10,636 nucleotides of DNA from Victivallales bacterium (GCA_017963875.1 JAGCTA010000323.1:1-10636); one strand, 5' to 3'. Positions 1-6,711 are shown, numbered from the stretch's first letter. Notes: generated by a model not told the origin, from the letters alone. Translations and numbers: made by a program.

Positions 1-789
1 CATGAGGACCTGGATACTGTACCCAGCAAACCCCTCTTCACGAAAATACTGAATTCTGTCAACATAAATCTCGACAATATCAAGACGCCTTTCATCAAAA
101 CCTGAATGTGTAATGCTTCCCTCACGGCGAAGATAATGATAGACAATCCCGTTTAGAAAAGCAATACTGTTGCATTTTCCATAGAACCTATGGCAAATAT
201 TATCCTCAAATACCTTTCCTGGCGGGAAATAGCATCCCTTAACGACATGCACTTTGTAAAGTTTTCCCCAAGAATGCGTATAATTGGAAATAAGATGGTT
301 TGTCAGCATGTAAAATATCTCCTTGCGAGAAACGACATCATCATCCCCCAAATGAACTTGGGGGCATTTCCAATCCATCCTTTGCTTGTCATTCCAGATG
401 TCATAAAGCCCGCAAACCATGTCTGCAGCCTTCTTCTCAAGACAATCCAACATTGAGGCAACTGAATCGTCTGGCAACCAGTCGTCGCTATCAACAAAAC
501 AGACATACTTTGTCTCTGGATTCATCGCATCAAGCCCCGTGTTTCTGGCCACAGACAAGCCTTGATTCTCCTGAGTCAAGACCGTCAAGCGCGAATCCCG
601 CCTTGCATATTCGGACAAAAGCACAGACGATCCATCAGTCGAACCATCATCCACGGCAAGGACTTCTATATTACGATACGTCTGTCCAAGGACGCTGTCC
701 AAGCATTTGACTAGATACTTGGCAGTATTGAAAACTGGAATGATAACCGTTACCAGACCAAAGTTATCATGTCGGTTACTTGTTTCCAT
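1..789 (-). CDS. Family 2 glycosyltransferase (GT-A fold), 3' end cut off by window edge
   Basis: The reading frame is open from the ATG at 789 to base 1, giving 263 visible residues without a stop; the C-terminus lies outside the window. It starts with a typical GT2 core: TVIIPVFN near residues 14-21, VDDGSTDGS near 46-54, a nucleotide-binding region ending in QGLSVARNTGLD near 76-87, and the metal-binding DSDD at 100-103. A downstream SWGKLYK segment (173-179) and FEDN (194-197) resemble GT2 enzymes of capsule and exopolysaccharide clusters. The family transfers a sugar from a nucleotide-sugar to a lipid-linked or growing glycan at the cytoplasmic face of the membrane; donor and acceptor cannot be read here. 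No membrane segment is seen in the visible part. It follows the antiterminator gene by 26 nt, so co-transcription is likely. An in-frame ATG at 798 is an alternative start; an in-frame stop at 804-802 excludes longer ones. Neither start has a strong Shine-Dalgarno sequence. Confidence 0.92.
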   Translation of the reverse strand, partial: METSNRHDNFGLVTVIIPVFNTAKYLVKCLDSVLGQTYRNIEVLAVDDGSTDGSSVLLSEYARRDSRLTVLTQENQGLSVARNTGLDAMNPETKYVCFVDSDDWLPDDSVASMLDCLEKKAADMVCGLYDIWNDKQRMDWKCPQVHLGDDDVVSRKEIFYMLTNHLISNYTHSWGKLYKVHVVKGCYFPPGKVFEDNICHRFYGKCNSIAFLNGIVYHYLRREGSITHSGFDERRLDIVEIYVDRIQYFREEGFAGYSIQVLM

Positions 790-815
790 GTTGTCCATAT
801 ATCAACATGCCAATT

Positions 816-1394
816 CTATTCCAAACGAGTCATTTTATATTGGGACGGATCAATTTCCGCTCGCACAATTTCATGGTTGAACTCTAGTTCAACAAACCAC
901 AGAAACTGCTTGTCCTTCTTCTGCAACCATCCGCTTATACCATCCCATACCCCAGAGTGAATAATGAAATGATCACCTTCCTTTATTTGACAATTGTATT
1001 CAAGTTCCTGTGAAAGACCTATCAGCTCAATTTTCCTGACAATTCTTATATCCTCCAGAAAACCCTCTTGATTTGAAACTGGAAGAATTCTATTGATAGA
1101 ATTGGATATATACAAATCATGCTGACGTTGTTTCTTCATCTTGACAAACACGTATGACGCAAACATTGGACGAAGAACTTTACGCTTGTATTGATAGATC
1201 TTATCATTCCTCCTATGATTCTCAATCTTCCACATTGGTTTCATTGGAAGATAGTTTATTATGTGATTCTTGTTGCAGAATTCCTGAAATCTGAATTCAT
1301 GCAAAGGCAATGTATAGACGGGGTGGACTTCTTCATCACCTTCAGGTGTCAATATCGCCTCATCAAACTCAGGAATCAACAAATCATTCTTCAT
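816..1394 (-). CDS. NusG-paralog transcription antiterminator (UpxY/LoaP/RfaH type)
   Basis: A 192-residue protein with NusG architecture. The N-terminal NGN-like domain (about 26-122) includes VYTLPLHEFRFQEFC, a YLP at 48-50 and RPMFASYVFVKM at 75-86, matching the usual 'LFPGYVFV' strand. The C-terminal KOW-like domain (about 137-185) includes IKEGDHFIIHSGVWDGISG. Members bind the RNA polymerase clamp and suppress pausing or termination on particular long operons. It is the first gene before a glycosyltransferase, as UpxY proteins of Bacteroides capsule loci and LoaP of Firmicutes are at the head of their clusters. It is not the housekeeping nusG, which normally lies next to secE and rplK and has a better conserved N-terminus. 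Start choice: ATG at 1394 lacks a clear ribosome-binding site. An in-frame TTG at 1406, adding four residues, has GGGGAAG nine nt upstream and is a real alternative. The gene is AT-rich compared with the ribosomal genes. Family call is confident; the target operon is inferred from position. Confidence 0.85.
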   Translation of the reverse strand: MKNDLLIPEFDEAILTPEGDEEVHPVYTLPLHEFRFQEFCNKNHIINYLPMKPMWKIENHRRNDKIYQYKRKVLRPMFASYVFVKMKKQRQHDLYISNSINRILPVSNQEGFLEDIRIVRKIELIGLSQELEYNCQIKEGDHFIIHSGVWDGISGWLQKKDKQFLWFVELEFNHEIVRAEIDPSQYKMTRLE

Positions 1395-1632
1395 AATTCT
1401 AGACAAATGCTCACGCTTCCCCTCGAAGAAAATGCTTCCTCGGGAGACAAACCATTGAGCCTATACAAGACCTTTTATCCAGACTTTCAACCATTGTCCG
1501 TATGTAGAACAAGATTAATCGCCGTAAACAACGACTATAGTCAATTGAACTTAATCATACTTAAAATAACCTGCGATAGATATATTGCAACATAGTCATT
1601 CCATTTTAACCATATCTCCCGAACAAAGCACT
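1395..1632 (-). other. Leader region of the antiterminator/polysaccharide transcript
   Basis: About 240 nt without a gene lie between the tRNA terminator and the antiterminator gene. On the minus strand there is a perfect 10-bp dyad GACTATAGTC (1533-1542) and next to it a TCAATTGA dyad (1541-1548), then a hairpin close to the start codon listed separately. Possible promoter pieces are TATGAT at 1559-1554 without a good -35, and TTGACT at 1544-1539 with only weak -10 matches 17-19 nt downstream. No promoter is assigned with confidence. Because the tRNA upstream has its own terminator, a promoter for the cluster should lie within this stretch. Confidence 0.45.
1418..1445 (-). promoter_or_regulatory. 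Leader hairpin upstream of the antiterminator start
   Basis: On the minus strand the RNA can form TCCC / GAG / GAAG, loop CATTTT, CTTC / GAG / GGGA. That is two 4-bp stems separated by a symmetric GAG/GAG internal loop, which could contain tandem G-A pairs. The 3' arm overlaps the GGGGAAG stretch that is the best ribosome-binding candidate for the TTG start at 1406. It could therefore be a translational control element or the RNA signal read by the NusG-like protein. It is too short to be certain and has no T tract, so it is not an intrinsic terminator. Confidence 0.4.
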
Positions 1633-1666
1633 AAAAAAAGGTCTCCAGAAACCTGAAGACCTTTTT
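1633..1666 (-). terminator. Intrinsic terminator downstream of the tRNA gene
   Basis: On the minus strand a ten-base arm AAAAAGGTCT pairs perfectly with AGACCTTTTT; inside are a U-G wobble, a CAG/CTG helix and a four-base loop. The stem is followed by seven Ts (1639-1633). It begins only 7 nt after the CCA end of the tRNA. The A tract on the other side means it could also work on the plus strand, but the wobble pair is a C-A mismatch in plus-strand RNA and no plus-strand gene is seen, so minus is favoured. Confidence 0.85.
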
Positions 1667-1672
1667 GGATAT

Positions 1673-1750
1673 TGGTAGCGGGAAGAGGATTTGAACCTCT
1701 GACCTACAGCTTATGGGGCTGTCGAGCTGACCGGGCTGCTCCATCCCGCA
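1673..1750 (-). tRNA. tRNA-Met (CAU), initiator-like, atypical anticodon arm
   Basis: A full cloverleaf of 78 nt with encoded CCA (1675-1673). The acceptor stem is six pairs plus a T1-T72 mismatch, the unpaired 1:72 position typical of bacterial initiator tRNA. The D arm is GAGC/GCTC with A11-T24, also an initiator trait, and the D loop holds GG at 18-19. The anticodon stem ACAGC/GCTGT encloses loop CCCATAA with anticodon CAT at 1715-1713. The T arm is AGAGG, loop TTCAAAT, CCTCT. Two features are odd: position 33 is C (base 1716) where U33 is almost universal, and the three consecutive G:C pairs at 29-31:39-41 that bacterial initiators normally show are absent. It has its own promoter and terminator, so it looks like an independently expressed gene rather than debris. 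It could be a divergent extra initiator copy; the Met identity rests on the CAU anticodon. Confidence 0.88.
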
Positions 1751-1781
1751 ATCATAATATTTCTTTTAACAATATTAATGT

Positions 1782-1809
1782 ATCATACTTTTGGTATATT
1801 GCAAGTCAA
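1782..1809 (-). promoter_or_regulatory. Sigma-70 type promoter of the tRNA gene
   Basis: On the minus strand TTGACT (1809-1804) is separated by 16 nt from TATGAT (1787-1782). Transcription would begin near 1775, about 25 nt before the mature tRNA 5' end. Both hexamers match the consensus in five of six positions, and the location directly upstream of a stand-alone tRNA supports the call. Confidence 0.75.
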
Positions 1810-1888
1810 TGGATGTAAAAAAAAGCAAAATTTAACATCCATAAAACCTTCATCCAACTACATCCCAAATACAATATCTTTAATTTTC

Positions 1889-2959
1889 TCAGAACTTCTT
1901 GACTTTGCCAGTCTTGCCAGATTCATACAATCCCATGATCATCTTATGGGTAGTATTGTATATCAATTCACCGTTGATCACTGGCGTTTCACCAGATGCC
2001 AATGCCTCATAGAAATCAGAAATCTGCTTATAGTGGCTCGCCCCCCAATAGGACGGACCGCCGCCATAGTCAAATGTATCATTCGGATTCGGCTTTGCGA
2101 TCATTTCACGCCCGTCGTAGAATGTCACCTTGGCCTCCTCCGCAGTGATTTTGGCCAAACCGTATTCACAACTCAATTCAATCTCGATAGCAGCGTCATG
2201 GCTGTAGTAGTTCATGCACCAGAAAGATGCCTTGACACCGTTCTTAAAAGCAATCAACCCATCCGCGCAGTCCTCGACATCGACCAACGCCCCTGACGCA
2301 TTGTGGATATTCTGATGATCGCGATTGGCTATGCTCACGTTGGCATAGTCAAGATTAGCGCCCTTTTCGCCATAGCCGATGAACCAGCACATCAGGTCGA
2401 TGGTATGGATTGCCTGGTCGATGATGGCACCGCCACCTTCCATCTCCCACGTCCCCTTCCAGTTGCTGCATGTATAATAATCGGGCTGCCGACACCAGGT
2501 GACATTGCATTTTGCAGCCAGTATCTTCCCCAGACGGCCACTGTCCAGACAATTCTTGACAAGTTGGGAACCTGCGTTATACCGATTCTGGAAAATAACA
2601 CCCAGGGTCTTGCCTGTCTTTTTCGCGGCATCGACCATCGCCTTCGCCTGTTTCATGGAAATCGCCATTGGCTTTTCAGTCAGGACATGGCAGCCAAGTT
2701 CCATGGCGCGGACGGCAACTGGCGAATGAAGATAATGCGGCAGACAAATGTGAACGACATCCAGTTTCTCCTTGGTTATCATTTCTTCGAAGTTGGTATA
2801 GGTTTTCTTGCAGCCAAACAACTTTGCACGATCCTTCGCACGCGCCTCATCGAGGTCGCAGCATGCCACCAAAGACACATTTTCCTGGTCTTTTGCGGGC
2901 ATTCCATGGAAAGGAGAAATACGTCCACAGCCAATGATACCGACCTTGAACTTCTTCAT
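1889..2959 (-). CDS. Gfo/Idh/MocA family NAD(P)-dependent oxidoreductase
   Basis: A 356-residue protein of usual family length. Residues 5-13 carry the Rossmann dinucleotide motif VGIIGCGR (G7, G10, G12), followed by an acidic DLDEAR near 35-40 at the end of the second beta strand, which suggests NAD preference. The family EKP motif is at 95-97, NRYN at 125-128, and the C-terminal domain has the GGG...D...H...D pattern at 175-188 (D181, H185, D188), the probable catalytic histidine region. These enzymes oxidise or reduce sugars, inositols or aminosugars, or act in glycoside cleavage by an oxidative route; the exact substrate cannot be read. No signal peptide, so cytoplasmic. Start: ATG at 2959 has AGGA eight nt upstream and begins directly with the Rossmann strand. 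The frame stays open to 3037, but the added residues look like leader translation and have no family similarity. No clear terminator follows before the tRNA promoter. Confidence 0.93.
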   Translation of the reverse strand: MKKFKVGIIGCGRISPFHGMPAKDQENVSLVACCDLDEARAKDRAKLFGCKKTYTNFEEMITKEKLDVVHICLPHYLHSPVAVRAMELGCHVLTEKPMAISMKQAKAMVDAAKKTGKTLGVIFQNRYNAGSQLVKNCLDSGRLGKILAAKCNVTWCRQPDYYTCSNWKGTWEMEGGGAIIDQAIHTIDLMCWFIGYGEKGANLDYANVSIANRDHQNIHNASGALVDVEDCADGLIAFKNGVKASFWCMNYYSHDAAIEIELSCEYGLAKITAEEAKVTFYDGREMIAKPNPNDTFDYGGGPSYWGASHYKQISDFYEALASGETPVINGELIYNTTHKMIMGLYESGKTGKVKKF

Positions 2960-3315
2960 TGATTCAATCCTATTGTGTTGAGTTGAAAACTGACAGACAA
3001 ATGAACTTGGTCGCAACTTGAATCCTTGAGAATTCAAAGTTCGACAACATAAAACTATAATGTATTGTCACACACAAGAAAAATCAATACAAAAACAACG
3101 ACAAATCAGCAAATCAGATGCTCTTTTATTATCTTCATCCCAATATTAGTCTGACCAAAAGATTCCGCATGACATCAAAAATTGAGACACACCGAATACC
3201 GAAATAAGTTGCAACATCTGGAATTTTCACACGTTTTCTACAATTATAAATGACAGTTGTCAATTCTAAAATATCTTCTTTCTACATAAGAATTTAAATG
3301 AGTCTTTCTTTTCCA
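2960..3315 (-). other. 356-nt gene-free stretch upstream of the oxidoreductase
   Basis: No convincing ORF lies here on either strand. On the minus strand TTGACA (3263-3258) lies 17 nt before TAGAAA (3240-3235), a plausible promoter with a long leader of over 260 nt. The TTGACA sits inside a dyad with arms TGACA/TGTCA at 3251-3262, operator-like. Nearer the gene a second weak pair is TTGATT then TACATT with 17-nt spacing, close to TATAGT. A 6-bp inverted repeat TTGAAT/ATTCAA lies at 3018-3037. No terminator hairpin with a T tract is seen for the upstream dihydrouridine synthase gene. The stretch is AT-rich. Confidence 0.45.
3235..3263 (-). promoter_or_regulatory. Candidate promoter with overlapping dyad
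   Basis: TTGACA at 3263-3258, a perfect -35 match, stands 17 nt from TAGAAA at 3240-3235, which matches four of six -10 bases. The -35 overlaps an inverted repeat, arms TGACA and TGTCA around two bases at 3251-3262, where a repressor could bind. A TATAAT at 3248-3243 is only nine nt from the -35 and so cannot pair with it. Function would be transcription of the oxidoreductase gene, which starts about 275 nt downstream. Confidence 0.4.
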
Positions 3316-4251
3316 TCATGTGTCCGCAAGTTTTTCCAGAAAATCGTGCCATTGGGTGGACGTTCGGATCTTGCAGACATCCAACTTGAGGCTACGCTTG
3401 AAATAGCCACGCCCCCCCATGTACCCAAGTATTATTTTGCGTGCGTTCACAAGCCCTGGCTCTTCACCGTACAATTCCATCATATCGGACACATGCCCCG
3501 CCATGACATCCAGCACTTCCTTTCTTGAAGGGACGTATTCCCCGCCTGACAAAAGAGAGCGAAAAATCCATGGATTCCCGATAGCCCCACGCGCTACCAT
3601 CACACGCTCGCATCCAGTCCCTTCCCTCAATGACACCGCATCTTCCAACTTGAATATTCCGCCGTTGGCAACCACTGGAATCCGTACGGCTTCACGAACA
3701 GCGGATATCACATCTATTTTCACGGGACCTGAATACACCCGCGCCGCCATGCGACCATGAATTATCAGGCCATCCACTCCTGCTGACTCCAATTGACGGC
3801 AAAACTCTACGGTCGCTTCCACGTCATCCTCAGACAAAATACGCATTTTGACTGTAAACGGACGTTTCACCAATTTCCTCAACAGCCTGATACATGCCAA
3901 TGCGTGTTCAGGCACATCAAGCAGTGCCGCACCCGCATTGCGCTGCATAACTTTGCGGACTGGACACCCCATATTAAAGTTGAATTCATCATATTCCATG
4001 GCTTCAAGCATCGGTGCCGCCTTTTCCAGAAAATCAAGACGGCTGCCGAGCAACTGAACACCTAGCCATTCTTCATCGTCCCCACGTTTGAGTATCGCGG
4101 GGTTTTCGCGATTTCCATAGACAAGCGCACCTGCATCAATAAGCGCTGTATAGGCGTATCGAAGCCCTTGATTGCGACAGACGCGCCTGAAAGGCAAATC
4201 CGTGTAGCCTGCCAACGGTGCCAGAAGAATTTCCTCCTTGCTAAAAATCAT
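3316..4251 (-). CDS. tRNA-dihydrouridine synthase family protein (Dus)
   Basis: A 311-residue FMN-dependent TIM-barrel enzyme that reduces uridine to dihydrouridine in the tRNA D loop using NAD(P)H. Family signatures in order: APLAGYTDLPFRR at 11-23 (FMN-binding start), NMGCPVRKV at 93-101 with the catalytic cysteine C96, VKMR at 134-137 with the flavin lysine K135, IHGR at 164-167 (H165), VANGGI at 194-199 and ARGAIGNPW at 220-228 (phosphate binding). All key residues are present. The subgroup (DusB, DusC or other) is not clear, so no symbol is given. ATG at 4251 has GAGG seven nt upstream, and this site lies just after the stop of the glycosidase gene; the gap is only 14 nt, so the two are probably one transcript. 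The pairing with a glycosidase is functionally unrelated as far as I can see. Confidence 0.93.
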   Translation of the reverse strand: MIFSKEEILLAPLAGYTDLPFRRVCRNQGLRYAYTALIDAGALVYGNRENPAILKRGDDEEWLGVQLLGSRLDFLEKAAPMLEAMEYDEFNFNMGCPVRKVMQRNAGAALLDVPEHALACIRLLRKLVKRPFTVKMRILSEDDVEATVEFCRQLESAGVDGLIIHGRMAARVYSGPVKIDVISAVREAVRIPVVANGGIFKLEDAVSLREGTGCERVMVARGAIGNPWIFRSLLSGGEYVPSRKEVLDVMAGHVSDMMELYGEEPGLVNARKIILGYMGGRGYFKRSLKLDVCKIRTSTQWHDFLEKLADT

Positions 4252-4265
4252 GGAAGCGCCTCAAC

Positions 4266-6608
4266 CTACCGTGCGACTTCATCTGGCCTGAATGAACCGT
4301 CCAGTTCAGCAATCGCCTTCAACAGGCTGCGGTATCTGCCCAAATCAAACGGAGGATGACCAGTGAGTGCATGATTGACGCCGACCGTCCCATCCGACAA
4401 CCGCCAACTGATTAGATACAACTTTTGAGCAGTGGTACAGACATGAACGGAAACCAACTCGACAACAGCACCTGGTGCCAGTTCAAAATCGCCTTCTGCA
4501 AATGAATCGCCGTTTTCTGCGTCCCAGACACGGTATGTGCCTCGGACTGTCTCACGGGAGTCATTGGCAGCCACGACGCTCTGATGCCAATTGACGGCTT
4601 CAGGCATGACCAGAAGCACGGAATGATGCAGGCGCGCCAGATAATGGAATGCCAGTTTCTTGCCATAGTAATAATCAATGACAGCATCGCTGAACTGCGG
4701 CCAGCAGTCAATCAGATTCCACCACAGCAAACCAGTCATCTTCTTCCTTGAACGCGCCAGTTCGACAAAATACTTCTTCGCCTCCGCCTGGCAAATCTGA
4801 CTTGCAAACGCAAACTCCTCCAGAGTCACGGGAATTTCTCCGAACATCTCACGTATCTGATTGGCCATCAATCGAGTGCGATAATTCAGGAAACTGTTTG
4901 CTGACATAAATGGATTGGAAGCATGATAATCCCATTCATCGTTATCCGTCCAAGGCCACTGGCGCTCAGGCGAAATGAACCGACGAATCGACGATACATT
5001 CGGACAACCGTGATAACCGATTTCGCTGACAAACGATGCTTTCGCATTGCGGTAGAAGTCGCTCTTGAAATAGTCACGTGGACCCCACAAATGCATTTCA
5101 GGCGAAAACTCCATGTCATTGGCAACGCCTTCTGTTCGGGCCTGAGCAGCCGCTTCTGGCGTGTGGCACGGCGAACTAGGCAGATAAGGACGAGTCGGAT
5201 CATGCAGACGGCATGCTTCCTTCAGAATCCCCCGCGTCAGAAGATTCGCCTCAGGGTCCTGTTTGACTCCCCATGAATAGCAGCAATCGCATTCATTGTC
5301 ACCAACCCAGACAGCGATACACGGATGCTGCCTCAGCCGTCTGATAACCGATTCGGCCTCGATACGAAGAGCATTCTGAAAATCAGCATCGCCTGGATAG
5401 ACGGCACACGCCATCATAAAATCATGCCAGAGAAGAATTCCCTCCTCATCGCATCGGTCATAGAAAGCATCGGATTCGTAAATGCCGCCTCCCCAGATGC
5501 GAATCATATTGCAATCGAGTTCACAAGCAAGGTCCAGTTCCTTTTGCAGCCTTTCCACGTCATGGGAGTGAAGTGAATCCGCAGGCACATGGTTGAAACC
5601 GAAGCAACGAATTGGCGTGCCATTGACGATGAACTGGACATCTGGCTCGGGGGACGTTGTCCACGTTGGATTGAACTTCAGTTTCAAATCGCGGATGCCA
5701 ATACGGAAGACATGCTCTGCCATGATCTCTCCCGTTGAAGGCCGTACCAGACGTGCAGTCACCACATAAAGGTTCTGCTCACCATAGTGACGTGGCCACC
5801 AGAGTTTCGGTTCCTTCACCAGAAAGGTAATCAGGCCCATTGCCGACCACACGTCCTGCTCCTCATGCCAGTGTGAATCGCCGCAGACGCCATCGATTTC
5901 CATTCGGAGGTCTTTGAAGGAAAACTCAGGAATCGAAATCTTGTACATGTATTGAAGCCATGCCGAACCATCAGATTCAAAGCCTTGCAATTGAACGACA
6001 TCCTCATCAATGCGCCATTCGGGCACTTCGCGAAGCGTGACAGGACGGAAAATTCCGCCAAGAGCCATCCTCGGCGTGATGTCCCACCCCCAGACATGTG
6101 CAGGCTTGCGAATGCGCAACGTCTCATAGTTGAATGTATTGCAACAGAAAGTGTTCGCAAGCATTGGATATGAGCGCAGCGCATTGTTCGCGCTTGCCAG
6201 ATGGACGGCAAGGACGTTCTCCCCACGTTTCATTGCGTCCAATGTACTGAACCGATGGGTAATCAGCGCATTGTCTGAATGACCGATGCATTTGCCATTG
6301 AGCCAAATGGTCGCCATGCAGTCAAGCCCCTCGAACACCAGTTCGAAATTGCGAGGCACATCATCATAGTCGAAACGACGCACCAGACACCACTCGTAGA
6401 ATTCATAAGGGCGAAGCGCCATCGCGTTCTTTTGAATATATGGGTCGGGGACAATGCCAGCAACCGCCAGAGCCTCCTCAATGTTCCCAGGAACCATGAT
6501 GGAAATATTCACATCACCGTCAGTAAATACCCTCGGAGAAAGACCGCTCTCCATTCGTCCCGTCATCTGCCACTCGCCATTTAAATCAAACTGAAAGACT
6601 TTTGCCAT
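4266..6608 (-). CDS. Glycoside hydrolase family 2, beta-mannosidase type
   Basis: A 780-residue cytoplasmic enzyme; no signal peptide. Domains: N-terminal jelly-roll sugar-binding domain (about 5-195) with FDLNGEW, WLNGKCIGHSDN at 102-113 and the beta-mannosidase-like HVWGWDITPR at 171-180; an Ig-like domain (about 196-312) ending in LWWPRHYGEQNLY at 269-281; a TIM barrel (about 325-660). The barrel shows MIRIWGGGIYESD at 368-380, VGDNE with acid/base E439, and SEIGYHG with nucleophile E529, plus the LLWWNLIDCWPQ stretch near 627-638. A short C-terminal domain follows. The expected reaction is release of beta-D-mannose from non-reducing ends of manno-oligosaccharides; related GH2 activities such as exo-glucosaminidase or mannosylglycoprotein mannosidase cannot be excluded. 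Start: ATG at 6608 with AAGGGG upstream (spacing six); ATG 6611 and 6638 are alternatives. It lies just below the secY terminator and runs into the Dus gene. Confidence 0.92.
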   Translation of the reverse strand: MAKVFQFDLNGEWQMTGRMESGLSPRVFTDGDVNISIMVPGNIEEALAVAGIVPDPYIQKNAMALRPYEFYEWCLVRRFDYDDVPRNFELVFEGLDCMATIWLNGKCIGHSDNALITHRFSTLDAMKRGENVLAVHLASANNALRSYPMLANTFCCNTFNYETLRIRKPAHVWGWDITPRMALGGIFRPVTLREVPEWRIDEDVVQLQGFESDGSAWLQYMYKISIPEFSFKDLRMEIDGVCGDSHWHEEQDVWSAMGLITFLVKEPKLWWPRHYGEQNLYVVTARLVRPSTGEIMAEHVFRIGIRDLKLKFNPTWTTSPEPDVQFIVNGTPIRCFGFNHVPADSLHSHDVERLQKELDLACELDCNMIRIWGGGIYESDAFYDRCDEEGILLWHDFMMACAVYPGDADFQNALRIEAESVIRRLRQHPCIAVWVGDNECDCCYSWGVKQDPEANLLTRGILKEACRLHDPTRPYLPSSPCHTPEAAAQARTEGVANDMEFSPEMHLWGPRDYFKSDFYRNAKASFVSEIGYHGCPNVSSIRRFISPERQWPWTDNDEWDYHASNPFMSANSFLNYRTRLMANQIREMFGEIPVTLEEFAFASQICQAEAKKYFVELARSRKKMTGLLWWNLIDCWPQFSDAVIDYYYGKKLAFHYLARLHHSVLLVMPEAVNWHQSVVAANDSRETVRGTYRVWDAENGDSFAEGDFELAPGAVVELVSVHVCTTAQKLYLISWRLSDGTVGVNHALTGHPPFDLGRYRSLLKAIAELDGSFRPDEVAR

Positions 6609-6643
6609 CATCTGCCCCTTTTGCATCATTGATATCAAACATT

Positions 6644-6678
6644 AAAAAAGCCGTTCCCAACGGGAAATCGGGAACGGC
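6644..6678 (-). terminator. Intrinsic terminator of the ribosomal/secY operon
   Basis: On the minus strand GCCGTTCCC (6678-6670) pairs perfectly with GGGAACGGC (6658-6650) around an 11-base loop, followed by six Ts (6649-6644). It lies 33 nt after the secY stop codon and ends only 35 nt before the glycosidase start codon, so it separates the two units. Confidence 0.92.
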
Positions 6679-6683
6679 ATTAT

Positions 6684-6695
6684 CGCATTTATGCG
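6684..6695. repeat. Short dyad between secY and its terminator
   Basis: CGCAT and ATGCG arms around two bases. It lies between the secY stop and the terminator stem, about 75 nt upstream of the glycosidase start. It could be an operator for the glycosidase gene, whose promoter must be near, or simply a small hairpin in the secY 3' end. GATAAT at 6686-6681 on the minus strand overlaps it and is a weak -10 candidate without a good -35. Confidence 0.3.
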
Positions 6696-6711
6696 TTACC
6701 AGAAACGTTTG

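Noticed and set aside
300..710. Plus-strand frame of 136 codons over the glycosyltransferase
   Set aside because: It lies opposite a minus-strand gene with clear GT2 motifs and has no recognisable domain.
1673..1750. Elongator tRNA-Met or tRNA-Ile2 instead of initiator
   Set aside because: The 1:72 mismatch and A11:T24 pair favour the initiator class, although the anticodon arm is atypical.
1811..1840. Inverted repeat GGATGT/ACATCC as terminator of the oxidoreductase gene
   Set aside because: The T run lies in the loop and not after the stem, so it does not fit an intrinsic terminator.
1778..2962. Two plus-strand frames of 172 and 219 codons over the oxidoreductase
   Set aside because: Both are antisense to a gene with complete Gfo/Idh motifs; their sequences show no family features.
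2960..3037. Extended oxidoreductase start at 3037
   Set aside because: The extra residues do not resemble the family, and ATG 2959 has AGGA and begins at the Rossmann strand.
3243..3263. TTGACA with TATAAT as one promoter
   Set aside because: The two hexamers are only nine nt apart, far below the 15-19 nt needed; TAGAAA at 17 nt spacing is a better partner.
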